Assembly (NCBI RefSeq): GCF_965655635.1 | Contig: NZ_CBFHHE010000001.1 | Span: 1 to 64,000, forward strand | Origin: Nereida sp965655635 | Lineage (GTDB): Bacteria; Pseudomonadota; Alphaproteobacteria; Rhodobacterales; Rhodobacteraceae | Length of the DNA stretch: 64,000 nt | Direction of reading: 5' to 3' | In this document: piece after piece, positions 16,645-25,447 of the stretch | Layout: each line of letters opens with the position of its first letter | Numbering within the stretch: position 1 is the first letter of the stretch | Notes under the pieces: generated by a model | Told to the model about the DNA's origin: nothing | Databases searched by the model: none | The model's input: the letters and a program-made list of their open reading frames with translations, nothing else | Position numbers and translations under genes: made by a program

Positions 16645-17427
16645 TTACCCGCGTGCCGCGTAAAGCGCCACAGCAGCAGCATTTGACACGTTGAGCGAGC
16701 CAAATGCGCCAGCAAAATCAATCTTCACCAACTGATCCACCGTTTCTTTGGTCTTTTCGCGCAAGCCAGGCCCCTCTGCGCCCATCACCAACGCAACGGG
16801 CTGCGTCCGCTTGCCTTCTAAAGCCTGCTCAATGCTCATCTCTGCTTCGCCATCAAGACCCAGCACAAGATAGCCCATCGATTGCATCGCTTCGATTGTT
16901 TCGGCCAGATTGCGCACCCGCAGATAAGGCTGCCGCTCAAGCGCGCCACTTGCGGTTTTTGCCAAAGCACCAGTTTCAGGTGCAGATCCGCGGTGGGTTC
17001 CGATCACAGCACGTGTGCCAAAAACCTCGGCTGATCGCAAAATTGCGCCAACGTTATGGGGGTCCGTTACGCGGTCCAAAAGAACCACACGCAGCGCACC
17101 TGCATCCGGATCACCGCCAATGACGACCTCATCCAGCTTGCCCCAATTCAGCGGCTTCACTTCCAAAGCAGCGCCTTGGTGCACGGATTGCGGATCAAGA
17201 GGCGCTGTGAATTTACGCGCATCGCACATCTCCGGCTCACCTTCAAAATGGGCCATTGCCTCACCCAGCCGATCCGCAGCATTACGCGTCACAATCAAAC
17301 GCAATTTCTGCCGCTCGGGGTTCATCAGCGCATCGCGCACAGCGTGCAGGCCAAAGAGCCACACAGTCTCATTCGCAGCGGCGCGTTTGTCTTGTTCTTT
17401 TTTGACGACCCACTTCGGCTTTTTCAT
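16645..17427 (-). CDS. rlmB: TrmH-family 23S rRNA 2'-O-methyltransferase RlmB
   Basis: A 260-residue SPOUT-class methyltransferase. The N-terminal L30e-like substrate domain (LFGLHAVRDALMNP) is followed by the knotted SAM domain with the three family motifs: VVLLDRVTDPHNVGAILRSAEVFG, LVMGAEGPGL and KIDFAGAFGSLNVSNAAA. RlmB methylates G2251 in the 23S P loop; a related 2'-O-methylation target cannot be excluded. A short basic N-terminus precedes the domain. The zinc-ribbon gene begins 5 bases after its stop and is probably coupled to it. Confidence 0.92.
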   Translation of the reverse strand: MKKPKWVVKKEQDKRAAANETVWLFGLHAVRDALMNPERQKLRLIVTRNAADRLGEAMAHFEGEPEMCDARKFTAPLDPQSVHQGAALEVKPLNWGKLDEVVIGGDPDAGALRVVLLDRVTDPHNVGAILRSAEVFGTRAVIGTHRGSAPETGALAKTASGALERQPYLRVRNLAETIEAMQSMGYLVLGLDGEAEMSIEQALEGKRTQPVALVMGAEGPGLREKTKETVDQLVKIDFAGAFGSLNVSNAAAVALYAARG

Positions 17428-17591
17428 CTCAATCCATCCAATCTTTGGTTACCAGCCACCTAATCCTTTGGCTCAGAAAAAACCAGTGAGCATCTTTTCT
17501 TCATAAAAACTGATAAAGTGAAATAAACCGTCGCAAACGCGAATTTTCATTATTGACGCCCCAGATATGCCACGGTATCCGACCCACCAGT

Positions 17592-17675
17592 GGGCGACAG
17601 GCCGCAAGGTGTGGCAGGGGACTGTAACTCCCTCGCGGAGACGCACGCCTGGTTCGATTCCAGGGTCGCCCACCA
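17592..17675 (+). tRNA. tRNA-Tyr (anticodon GTA)
   Basis: An 84-base class II tRNA with a long variable arm. Acceptor GGGCGAC (17592-17598) pairs with GTCGCCC (17665-17671). The anticodon loop is CTGTAAC with anticodon GTA, and the T arm is CCTGG-TTCGATT-CCAGG. Discriminator A and encoded CCA (17673-17675) follow. The glycosyltransferase unit starts 178 bases downstream. Confidence 0.96.
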
Positions 17676-17852
17676 CTTAAACCCAAAAATTAATAGTCGT
17701 TAAATCCGCGATTAGATGTGCGTATTGCAGCACTCGTGGTGTGTCCCGTGGTCGTCTTAACCGGTCATTAATATCAATCGATATTTCTGAATGATATTTT
17801 GATAAAGCCTCAATATCGTCTCGCTGAGCAAACCTGACAAAGATCAGCATAC

Positions 17853-18866
17853 ATGGCCCCGCGCACACATAACCAGCAGCCTCGCGCTGATTTCAACATC
17901 GTGATCGGCGGTCAAAATGGAAGGCTGATGTATGAAGCCATTGTTTTCGTGGCCTCATTGCGGGCAAAAAGCCCAAAGTTTTCCGGACAATTGATTGTGG
18001 CCGAACCCCAAGTAGGGGCGTTGTGGCGTAAAGACCCCACCATCAACTCGTCTGAGGTTAGAGCCCTCCTTTTGAACCTCCGCGCAGAAATTATTCCGTT
18101 TGAGAGCAAGCACTTTGGGCAGACTTATCCCTACGAAAACAAAATTGAGGCGCTTAGCATTTTGCCCGCCGGCGAGCCCTTTGTCTTTTTTGACACTGAC
18201 ACATCAATCACAGGTGAGCTGACCGATGTGCCATTTGATTTCGACGTGCCGTCTGCATTAGCCCGCGTTACTGGCACTTGGCCTAAAGAAGATTTGTACT
18301 GGCCAGGCTATACGGCCACTTGGAAATCCCTTTATGACAAGTTCGGGCTTGATTACGAAAGCAGCCTTGATCTGAATGAGCCGGCCGAGTTCTGGCGGCG
18401 GCATCTTTATTTCAACGCGGGCTTTTTCTATTATAAATGTCCCAAAATATTCGGTGAACAGTTTTTAGAGTATGCCTTAGCTATTCGCGATGACCGCCCC
18501 GACGAGCTGGTTTTGCAAGAACTCGACCCATGGCTTGATCAGGTCGCCCTGCCTCTTGTGATCCACAGTCTTGGAAGCAAGCGCGACGCATTGCCAACGG
18601 GATTTCTCGACGGAAAGACAAGTTGCCATTACCGGCTGCTTCCCCTGCTCTATGCGCGTGAGAACGACCATGTCGTTGAAACGCTTGAAGCGATAACCGC
18701 TCCCAACAAAATCAAAAAAGTCCTTAAAGAGTACGAGCCAATGTTGCGCATGATTTACCAAGGACGCGGCCAGAAAGCCCGCGCCTTATTTGACCGAAAT
18801 GATCTACCCCGCCGCGAGCAAGCCATCCGCAACACGCTCAAACGTGAAGGGTTTTGGATGCGATGA
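17853..18866 (+). CDS. Putative GT-A type glycosyltransferase of unknown specificity
   Basis: A 337-residue soluble protein with no signal peptide. The N-terminus (FNIVIGGQNGRLMYEAIVFVASL) resembles the nucleotide-sugar domain start of GT-A enzymes, and FVFFDTDTSITGEL (near residues 110-123) contains a DTD motif that would bind the metal and sugar nucleotide. FNAGFFYYKCP later resembles the product-side loop of GT8-like transferases. No named family was recognised with certainty. It is followed by a polytopic GT-C-like protein that overlaps its stop codon (ATGA). The upstream 177 bases are AT-rich with several imperfect ATATC/GATAT repeats. Confidence 0.65.
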   Translation: MAPRTHNQQPRADFNIVIGGQNGRLMYEAIVFVASLRAKSPKFSGQLIVAEPQVGALWRKDPTINSSEVRALLLNLRAEIIPFESKHFGQTYPYENKIEALSILPAGEPFVFFDTDTSITGELTDVPFDFDVPSALARVTGTWPKEDLYWPGYTATWKSLYDKFGLDYESSLDLNEPAEFWRRHLYFNAGFFYYKCPKIFGEQFLEYALAIRDDRPDELVLQELDPWLDQVALPLVIHSLGSKRDALPTGFLDGKTSCHYRLLPLLYARENDHVVETLEAITAPNKIKKVLKEYEPMLRMIYQGRGQKARALFDRNDLPRREQAIRNTLKREGFWMR

Positions 18867-20473
18867 GCGCGTCTGAAACGCCACAGCCACCCACAAATTC
18901 CAGCGACGCGGCAATCAAAACGGTCCGTGGTTTCGGCATTACTTATTCAACGACCGCAATTATCGCCCTGCTCACCATCTTTGCGATTTTGCTTTGGAAA
19001 ATACGTAGCTTTTTTCACGATGACGCGCTGATCTCACTTAGATATGCACGCAATTTGGCAGAGCACGGCCAACTGGTCTGGAACTTGGGCGAATACGCCG
19101 AAGGATACACCAACTTGTTGCACATCTTGTTGGTGACCCCGCTCATCATGGCCGGTATCGGCCCTATGTTGGCCGCACAATTTATTAACGCCACAGCATT
19201 TTTAATCCTTGTTGTGATCGCTTGGAGATTGGCGCAAAGCTTTGCCCTGCCAATGGGTTCAAAATTAGCCGCGATGTGCGCCGTGATCAGCGCGCCAGTT
19301 CTCACGTGGGTGTTTGGCGGGTTGGAGCCGGTGCTTGTGGCGGCACTGGTGGCGGGCGCCTACGTTTTGGCGTTCCGAGTATTGCAAGGCGATGACAACC
19401 TGCTGTTATCACTGGCAGCCTCGGGACTGTTTGCCGCTGCTTATCTTGCCCGTCCGGATGCATTAATCGGCAATTTTGCGATGGGGTTGGCTTTGTTGGC
19501 GTTTGCAAATTTGCCCACTCGCAGACGGATTGTTCACTTTGTCACAATCGGCAGCGTATCAGCGCTGATCCTATGCGGGCATATTATTGCGCGACACGCA
19601 ATTTACGGCGAACTCCTCCCCCTTACGTTTTATGCCAAAGTCGGCGTTTCTACAGGCACGCGTTTGATGCTTGGGTTGGAATATATGCGCCAAAGCCTGC
19701 CTCTGCTGCCCGCATTATTCTTGCTACCTGTCGGTGCGCTTTTGCTGCGCTCAACTGACAACCCCGAAGCAAAGCGTGCTTTTTTGGCGGCATCTCTCCT
19801 GGCCCTAATTTCGCTTTGCTACATCACATGGGCCGGTGGTGATCATATGCCAAACGCGCGGTTCTTCGTGCCCCTCACGCCGCTCTTGGTCATCATCGCT
19901 GTCTCAATCATGGCCATGATGACACCAATAATGCGCACGGCCACGGCGGTCGCGTTGATTGCAGCGAGTGCCCTAACCGCAGCTATGCTTGAGCGGCTTC
20001 ACGCAGATAATGCTGCTGTTTTTGGCGCCATCATGGGAAAGCATTTAGCCAACAAATATCCCGAGCCACTCACAATTGCTGTGGCTACCGCTGGTGCCAC
20101 GCCATTTATCGCAGCACACCATACGTTTATCGACACGCTTGGCTTAAATGACGCGCATATCGCCAAGCATCCCGTTGGCCCGCCCCTTGGGTTTGCGCAA
20201 GAAATTCCTGCGCACGCAAAAGGCGATGCTCAATATGTTTTGCGCCGCGCGCCCGACATCATTGTTTATGGCCCTGCAACTGACTTCACCGCGCAAACTC
20301 CTGTGTTTCGAATGGATTTTGAGCTTGTGGACGAGCCTGAGTTTTCTGAATGTTACCAACTGGTCACTCATGAAATTGATACCACACCGGTCTTAGGGCT
20401 TTACAACACGACGTTAGAGACCGCTGGACCTTGGCTGCATTACTATACGCGGACCTGTCCGAAACCATCGTAA
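18863..20473 (+). CDS. Polytopic membrane protein, probable GT-C glycosyltransferase
   Basis: A protein of about 536 residues with a cytosolic N-terminal tail, then about ten predicted membrane helices and a soluble C-terminal part. After the first helix the sequence FHDDALISLRYARNLAEHG, then LVWNLGEYAEGYTN, matches the first periplasmic loop of polyprenyl-linked sugar transferases (GT-C fold), where the DD pair is catalytic. Donor and acceptor are unknown. The ATG at 18863 overlaps the stop of the preceding GT-A gene, so the two are translationally coupled and probably act in one pathway, one charging a lipid carrier and one transferring across the membrane (inference). Confidence 0.7.
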   Translation: MSASETPQPPTNSSDAAIKTVRGFGITYSTTAIIALLTIFAILLWKIRSFFHDDALISLRYARNLAEHGQLVWNLGEYAEGYTNLLHILLVTPLIMAGIGPMLAAQFINATAFLILVVIAWRLAQSFALPMGSKLAAMCAVISAPVLTWVFGGLEPVLVAALVAGAYVLAFRVLQGDDNLLLSLAASGLFAAAYLARPDALIGNFAMGLALLAFANLPTRRRIVHFVTIGSVSALILCGHIIARHAIYGELLPLTFYAKVGVSTGTRLMLGLEYMRQSLPLLPALFLLPVGALLLRSTDNPEAKRAFLAASLLALISLCYITWAGGDHMPNARFFVPLTPLLVIIAVSIMAMMTPIMRTATAVALIAASALTAAMLERLHADNAAVFGAIMGKHLANKYPEPLTIAVATAGATPFIAAHHTFIDTLGLNDAHIAKHPVGPPLGFAQEIPAHAKGDAQYVLRRAPDIIVYGPATDFTAQTPVFRMDFELVDEPEFSECYQLVTHEIDTTPVLGLYNTTLETAGPWLHYYTRTCPKPS

Positions 20474-20479
20474 GCGCGC

Positions 20480-20893
20480 TTAGCTGGCGAAAACGCCACT
20501 CATTTCAGGAAAGCCCTTTACCTCGATCGGATTTCCGCTTGGGTCACGGAAAAACATCGTCCATTGCTCGCCCGGCTCTCCTTTAAAACGAACCTGAGGC
20601 GACAGCACAAAATCGGTCGCGACCTCCTCAAGTCGTCCCGCCAGTGCGGTCCAATCAGTCAGAGGAAGCGCCAGACCAAAATGTGGCATCGGGACAAGAT
20701 GTTCGCCAACGTGCCCAGTGTTTTCCGTTTTCAAAATCGGGCCAAGATGCAGGCTTAGCTGATGGCCAAAGAAGTCATAATCGACCCATGTCTGTGTAGA
20801 GCGCCCTTCAGTACAGCCAAGCACACCACCGTAAAACGAACGCGCCTCGTCAAGATCATGCACATTTATGGCCAAATGAAATGGGCACAGCAT
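20480..20893 (-). CDS. VOC family (glyoxalase/bleomycin-resistance fold) protein
   Basis: A protein of about 137 residues with a single vicinal-oxygen-chelate domain: FHLAINVHDLDEARSFYGGVLGC at the N-terminus, GHQLSLHL in the middle, and FFRDPSGNPIEVKGF at the end. The metal ligands would be the first His, the His of HFGLAL and the Glu of PIEVKG. The open frame runs upstream to 20977, but the ATG at 20893 has AGGAGG at 6 bases and starts the domain correctly. Substrate is unknown. It is divergent from metY and convergent with the GT-C gene. Confidence 0.85.
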   Translation of the reverse strand: MLCPFHLAINVHDLDEARSFYGGVLGCTEGRSTQTWVDYDFFGHQLSLHLGPILKTENTGHVGEHLVPMPHFGLALPLTDWTALAGRLEEVATDFVLSPQVRFKGEPGEQWTMFFRDPSGNPIEVKGFPEMSGVFAS

Positions 20894-20905
20894 AGCGTCC
20901 TCCTG

Positions 20906-20934
20906 TTGAGCCTGCCGCCTTCGTAGCGTAGCTA
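20906..20934 (+). promoter_or_regulatory. Candidate metY promoter with overlapping inverted repeat
   Basis: TTGAGC and TAGCTA are separated by 17 bases in the short gap before metY. A 6-bp inverted repeat (GTTGAG at 20905-20910, CTCAAC at 20939-20944) surrounds the element and could be an operator or an RNA stem. No SAM riboswitch consensus was recognised. Confidence 0.35.
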
Positions 20935-20966
20935 TTGTCTCAACGTAAAGAGAAAGGGACGACCCC

Positions 20967-22256
20967 ATGACTGACACGACCTACGGCTTTGATACCCTGC
21001 AAATCCACGCAGGCGCCCGCCCAGATCCCGCAACAGGTGCGCGCAACACACCAATCTACCAAAGCACTGCATATGTTTTCCGCGACGCAGATCACGCGGC
21101 GAAACTCTTCAACCTTGAAGAAGTGGGCTACATCTACTCGCGACTGACGAACCCGACAGTGGCAGTATTGCAAGAACGCATAGCGACGCTGGAAGGCGGC
21201 GTCGGCGCGGTGTGCTGCTCGTCTGGTCACGCAGCACAAATCATGGCGCTGTTCCCGATCATGCAGCCTGGGCGCAATGTTGTCGTATCAACACGTCTTT
21301 ACGGCGGCACGGTCACCCAGTTCAGCCAGACAATCAAACGCTTTGGCTGGTCCGCCAAATTTGTTGACTTTGATGATCCCAAAGCCGTTGCAGCCGCAAT
21401 CGATGAAGACACACGTGCGGTTTTCTGCGAGGCCGTCGCCAACCCCGGTGGTCACATCACAGATCTCGACGCCATCTCGGCGGTGTCAGATGCAGCCGGT
21501 ATTCCGTTGATCGTGGACAACACAACCGCAACCCCCTACCTGTGCCGCCCAATTGAGCATGGCGCGACGTTGGTTGTGCACTCGACCACAAAATACCTTA
21601 CAGGTAACGGCTCAGTCACAGGCGGGTGCGTTGTAGACAGCGGCAAGTTTGACTGGAAAGCGAATGACAAATTCCCATCACTCAGCCAGCCGGAACCCGC
21701 ATATCACGGCACAATTTTTGCCGACACATTTGGCCCAATGGCATTCACCTTCCACGGTATCGCGATTGGTTTGCGCGACCTTGGCATGACCATGAACCCC
21801 CAAGCTGCGCACTACACGTTGATGGGCACAGAGACCCTCTCGCTTCGTATGGACCGTCACGTCGCCAACGCGGAGAAAATCGCGCAATGGCTTGAGGCAG
21901 ATGACCGCGTCGACTACGTCACCTACGCCGGTTTGAAGTCATCACCGTATAACCATTTGGTATCAAAGATTTGCCCCAAGGGTGCCAGCGCGCTGTTCAC
22001 TTTTGCGGTCAAGGGTGGCTATGAGGCCTGCGTTAAGCTGGTCGATAGCCTCGAGATTTTCAGCCACGTGGCCAACCTCGGCGACACACGCAGCTTGATC
22101 ATCCACTCAGCCAGTACAACCCACCGCCAGCTTACCGCTGAACAGCAAGAGGCCGCTGGCGCAGGGCCAAATGTGGTGCGCGTATCAATCGGCCTTGAAG
22201 ATGTGAATGACCTGATCGCCGATCTGGATCAGGCCTTGAGCAAATCCAGCGCGTAA
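20967..22256 (+). CDS. metY: O-acetylhomoserine aminocarboxypropyltransferase (sulfhydrylase)
   Basis: A 429-residue PLP-dependent enzyme of the Cys/Met metabolism family that forms homocysteine from O-acetylhomoserine and sulfide. The PLP lysine is in VVHSTTKYLTGNG (near residue 210). The family-specific length of about 430, longer than cystathionine gamma-synthase, the start YGFDTLQIHAGARPD and the C-terminal NVVRVSIGLEDVNDLIADL all fit MetY. AAAGGGA precedes the ATG. It is a single gene with a strong terminator. Confidence 0.95.
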   Translation: MTDTTYGFDTLQIHAGARPDPATGARNTPIYQSTAYVFRDADHAAKLFNLEEVGYIYSRLTNPTVAVLQERIATLEGGVGAVCCSSGHAAQIMALFPIMQPGRNVVVSTRLYGGTVTQFSQTIKRFGWSAKFVDFDDPKAVAAAIDEDTRAVFCEAVANPGGHITDLDAISAVSDAAGIPLIVDNTTATPYLCRPIEHGATLVVHSTTKYLTGNGSVTGGCVVDSGKFDWKANDKFPSLSQPEPAYHGTIFADTFGPMAFTFHGIAIGLRDLGMTMNPQAAHYTLMGTETLSLRMDRHVANAEKIAQWLEADDRVDYVTYAGLKSSPYNHLVSKICPKGASALFTFAVKGGYEACVKLVDSLEIFSHVANLGDTRSLIIHSASTTHRQLTAEQQEAAGAGPNVVRVSIGLEDVNDLIADLDQALSKSSA

Positions 22257-22274
22257 TCGCAGTCGAAACTACCT

Positions 22275-22312
22275 AAAGCCTCCGCCTGCACATCGCCGGC
22301 GGAGGCTTTTTT
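22275..22312 (+). terminator. Intrinsic terminator of metY
   Basis: AAAGCCTCCGCC pairs with GGCGGAGGCTTT across an 11-base loop and ends in a T run, starting 18 bases after the metY stop. Confidence 0.92.
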
Positions 22313-22342
22313 ATGTCCTTCATCTCATACCGAACGAGCGAC

Positions 22343-23047
22343 CTACTCAATGGCGAAGACCAACGTTACGCCCGCTGACACCCCGACCTCACCCGTGGCA
22401 ATTGCTTCAGCACTGCGCGCAAGTGCAAATTGGTTTGGTCTTTGCACAGACGTGCCGCCCTCGCGGATCGACAATACCGCACCCAATGTCACACCCGCAG
22501 CTTCAGCATAAACGCGCGCTTTGGAACGGGCCTGCATGACCGCCTCAATCCGCGCTTGGTCTTCGAGCGGCTTTGGGTTTTGAAGTGAAAATTGAATGCC
22601 GAAAAACTCATTCGCCTCTGCGCCCATAGCTGCATCTATCATAGCGCCCAGAAGACCGGTGTTTCTGACGAGCACCACAGCAGTATTGCGCGCCATATAA
22701 CCGATGATCTCGCGCGTGGCAGACGGCTCACGTGCATACTCAGGCTGCACACGTAAATCACGGGTTTGAATATCGCGCGGCTCAATCCCCAAATCGGCAA
22801 TGCGCCCCAATACCGCTTGCATGGTGTTGCTCACAGTGCCGAATGCATCTCGCGCGTTTATCGCCCGTCCCAACACGCCCACGCTGATCTCTGCCATATC
22901 AGGCACAGCACTAACGTGCCCCTGCCCGCTAACTGTGATTGTTCTTTGATCATCAGCGCCCGTCATCAACTCTTGCGCGGATACAGGCGCTACAACCCCA
23001 AACGCACAAAGCACCAACGCGGCGCAAACATCTATCACTCGTCCCAT
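22343..23047 (-). CDS. Exported SIMPL domain (DUF541) protein
   Basis: A protein of about 234 residues with a signal peptide (CAALVLCAFGVVAPVSAQE) and a SIMPL/DUF541 domain that starts at ITVSGQGHVSAVPDMAEISVGV and includes DIQTRDLRVQPEY. Such proteins form periplasmic or outer-membrane-linked oligomers whose role is poorly understood. The frame opens at 23077, but the ATG at 23047 is preceded by GAGG at 6 bases and begins directly with the signal peptide. It is convergent with metY and divergent from the next gene. Confidence 0.88.
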   Translation of the reverse strand: MGRVIDVCAALVLCAFGVVAPVSAQELMTGADDQRTITVSGQGHVSAVPDMAEISVGVLGRAINARDAFGTVSNTMQAVLGRIADLGIEPRDIQTRDLRVQPEYAREPSATREIIGYMARNTAVVLVRNTGLLGAMIDAAMGAEANEFFGIQFSLQNPKPLEDQARIEAVMQARSKARVYAEAAGVTLGAVLSIREGGTSVQRPNQFALARSAEAIATGEVGVSAGVTLVFAIE

Positions 23048-23189
23048 TACCAACCTCGTTTTCACCAAAGCGACCAATTACTTTACCAACTATGACGCAA
23101 ACTGCCGCCTAATGCTTGGCTTTTCCTTTCCCTTGGGGGACAGACACGGTAAATCTGTGGCGTACACTGTTTAAAAGGCCTCATTCCGT

Positions 23190-25439
23190 ATGTTTCCAAA
23201 TGCTGCCATCTCGCTAAGCGTTGACGGAATAACGGCCCTGCTGAAGGCCGATGACGGTTGGCGCAGCATCGGCCAAGTTCCACTTGATGACCCGGACCTG
23301 ACCGGATCGCTTGAGGCGTTGCGCCTGCGCGCCGAAGCCATCTTGGGCGCACCGATGCGCAGCAAACTCATCATCCCCAACGATCAAATTCGTTTTCTTG
23401 AAATAGATGCCGTTCCGGAAAAAATTAGTGCTGGGCAAACCGCCTGCGCACAGGCTTTGGAAGGGCAAACTCCCTATCCCATTAATGAGTTGCGGTATGA
23501 TTGGACCACAACCGGCACCACGACCAACATCGCCGCCGTCGCTGTTGAAACCCTGACCGAGGCAGAAGCATTTGCAACCCAATACGGGCTGAACCCCATT
23601 TGCTTTGTCGGGCTACCAGAAACCGGTAACTTAGGGACAGCCGATCTTAGCATAGAACCCTATTTTGGCACCGTGAAAGCCGCCGCTAATCTGCTGGATG
23701 CGCAACAACGCATTGACCGGGAAACGGGTCTGGCCACCAACATCGGACCTTGGGAAGACGCGCCGCAAAGCGAGCCGCTGCCATCACTTGAACCAACGCA
23801 GAAGCCCGAAAAAGGCACATCAGATGCGCCTGTAAAATTTTTTACCCGCCGGACTGTCCCAACAGATCAACTTGGGGCCGCGCCTGCTTTGGGCGCAGCA
23901 ACGAAGGCAACCCCGGAGGACGCAACGCCACCGCTAAGCCAAACTGAAACGCCGTTGCCGCAAAAGGCCAGCCTTGCCCCCTCAACGCAGCCGCTAGCCG
24001 AGACAACAGACCTGCCCGAAGCCGAAGCGCTTACGTTTTCCAGTGCCCGCAAAACAGCAGACACGCCGAGCAAATCACGCTTTCTGGGGCTGATCCTCAA
24101 AGGTGTTTTGTTGGCCGCCTTGTTTGCGGCGGCACTAATTTGGGGCAATTCCGAAAACTCGGCAATCTCTTGGATGTTCGGAGATAAGCAAAGCGCGACA
24201 CAGATAGCAGCACCCTCCGACAGTGTCCCCGCTCCTGATGAGCAGGGCCCCCAGCGTGACGAAAACGGCCTACTTCCCGGACCATTCTCCGCTTTCCCGA
24301 CCGCCGATGAAATCGACGATGCGGCAAGCGAAGATTTCGAAGGTATCGCCACCCTACCCGTTGAACCGCTTGATCCCGACAGGTTGAGCGTGCGCCGGGT
24401 GTTACCTGCACCCGTCGAAACCATGACCGTCAACGACGCGCAGGCGTTGTTTGAGCGTTCAGGCATCTGGCAGCGTGGTGTAGAGCCGGCGGCTCTTTTG
24501 CCCGCCCCAGACCTTGAGGCAACTTACTTTGCTTCGCTCGACCCGCTTACCAATTTCTCTGACGCCGTCGCACTGCCGTCAGAGCGGCTACTGCGCCAAG
24601 ACGCACCGGTGCCGCGTATCGGCAGTCCAGCAGCAGCGGGGCAGACATTCGATTTTGACGAAAATGGTCTGGTGAAACCAACTGCAAACGGCGCCGCAAC
24701 GCCAGATGGCATCACTGTTTTTGCAGGCCAGCCGCCCGTGGTCCCACCAGTGCGCGAAGTTATCGTTCCAGAGCCGTTGCCAGAGATCGCAGAGACCGAT
24801 AACCCGCTTGCAACGTTCAGGCCACGGCTGCGCCCGCAATCGCTGTCAGACGCGAATGAACGTGAAACATTGGGCGGGTATTCACGCGCTGAACTAGCGG
24901 CCTTGCGTCCAAAATTGCGCCCCTCTGATCTGGCGCCAACACCGGTTGTTGCGGCGCGCCCAAACAACCCATCGCTCGTGCCGCTGGATCAAGCGCAAGT
25001 CGACACTGCAGTGGCAAGTGCGCTGGCGACCGCTGCGGCGCAAATCCCACAAGGCACTGCACAGGCGGTCCGCGTATCACCAAAGCCCAACCTGCGTCCG
25101 CGCGATTTGGAAACAACACAGACAGCCGCTTTGGTGCCCCAAACATCCCAAGCCGCAACAGCTGCACCCGTCACTCAGCGCCCAAATGGTACGGTAAATT
25201 CAACAGTTGCGCGTAACGCAACACTGCGCAATGCAATCCGCTTCAACCGGATCAACCTGATCGGCGTATCCGGCAAACGAAATGCGCGCAATGCATTGGT
25301 CCGTCTGAAAAACGGGCGCTACCGCAAAGTCAGTGTCGGCGACCGTTTGGACGGTGGACGTGTGACTGCAATTGGCCGCTCTGATCTGCGGTATTCAAAG
25401 TCCGGCAGACAGGTTAAACTGGAAATACCTTCCGGCTAA
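23190..25439 (+). CDS. Large single-span protein with PilM/GspL-like N-terminus and PilP-like C-terminus
   Basis: This 749-residue protein has no signal peptide. Its first 190 residues (SKLIIPNDQIRFLEIDAVPEK at about 55, then YPINELRYDW and GLNPICFVGLPE) resemble the actin-like cytoplasmic domain of GspL/PilM. A Pro/Ala/Thr-rich linker leads to one membrane segment (about 297-317, LILKGVLLAALFAAALIWG). The long periplasmic part is disordered and carries three LRP repeats near 542, 571 and 631 (RPRLRPQSL, RPKLRPSDL, KPNLRPRDL). The last 70 residues (NALVRLKNGRYRKVSVGDRL...) look like a PilP/GspC homology-region domain. A scaffold role in envelope or pilus machinery is inference. The antiporter gene starts 8 bases later. 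Confidence 0.65.
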   Translation: MFPNAAISLSVDGITALLKADDGWRSIGQVPLDDPDLTGSLEALRLRAEAILGAPMRSKLIIPNDQIRFLEIDAVPEKISAGQTACAQALEGQTPYPINELRYDWTTTGTTTNIAAVAVETLTEAEAFATQYGLNPICFVGLPETGNLGTADLSIEPYFGTVKAAANLLDAQQRIDRETGLATNIGPWEDAPQSEPLPSLEPTQKPEKGTSDAPVKFFTRRTVPTDQLGAAPALGAATKATPEDATPPLSQTETPLPQKASLAPSTQPLAETTDLPEAEALTFSSARKTADTPSKSRFLGLILKGVLLAALFAAALIWGNSENSAISWMFGDKQSATQIAAPSDSVPAPDEQGPQRDENGLLPGPFSAFPTADEIDDAASEDFEGIATLPVEPLDPDRLSVRRVLPAPVETMTVNDAQALFERSGIWQRGVEPAALLPAPDLEATYFASLDPLTNFSDAVALPSERLLRQDAPVPRIGSPAAAGQTFDFDENGLVKPTANGAATPDGITVFAGQPPVVPPVREVIVPEPLPEIAETDNPLATFRPRLRPQSLSDANERETLGGYSRAELAALRPKLRPSDLAPTPVVAARPNNPSLVPLDQAQVDTAVASALATAAAQIPQGTAQAVRVSPKPNLRPRDLETTQTAALVPQTSQAATAAPVTQRPNGTVNSTVARNATLRNAIRFNRINLIGVSGKRNARNALVRLKNGRYRKVSVGDRLDGGRVTAIGRSDLRYSKSGRQVKLEIPSG

Positions 25440-25447
25440 GAGACGAC

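Noticed and set aside
17592..17852. A genomic island integrated at tRNA-Tyr.
   Set aside because: No integrase and no clear repeat of the tRNA 3' end were seen downstream; the glycosyltransferase pair alone does not establish an island.
20894..20966. A SAM riboswitch in front of metY.
   Set aside because: The space is only about 70 bases and shows none of the conserved SAM-I, SAM-II or SAM/SAH core sequences that I can recall; a promoter with an inverted repeat explains it better.
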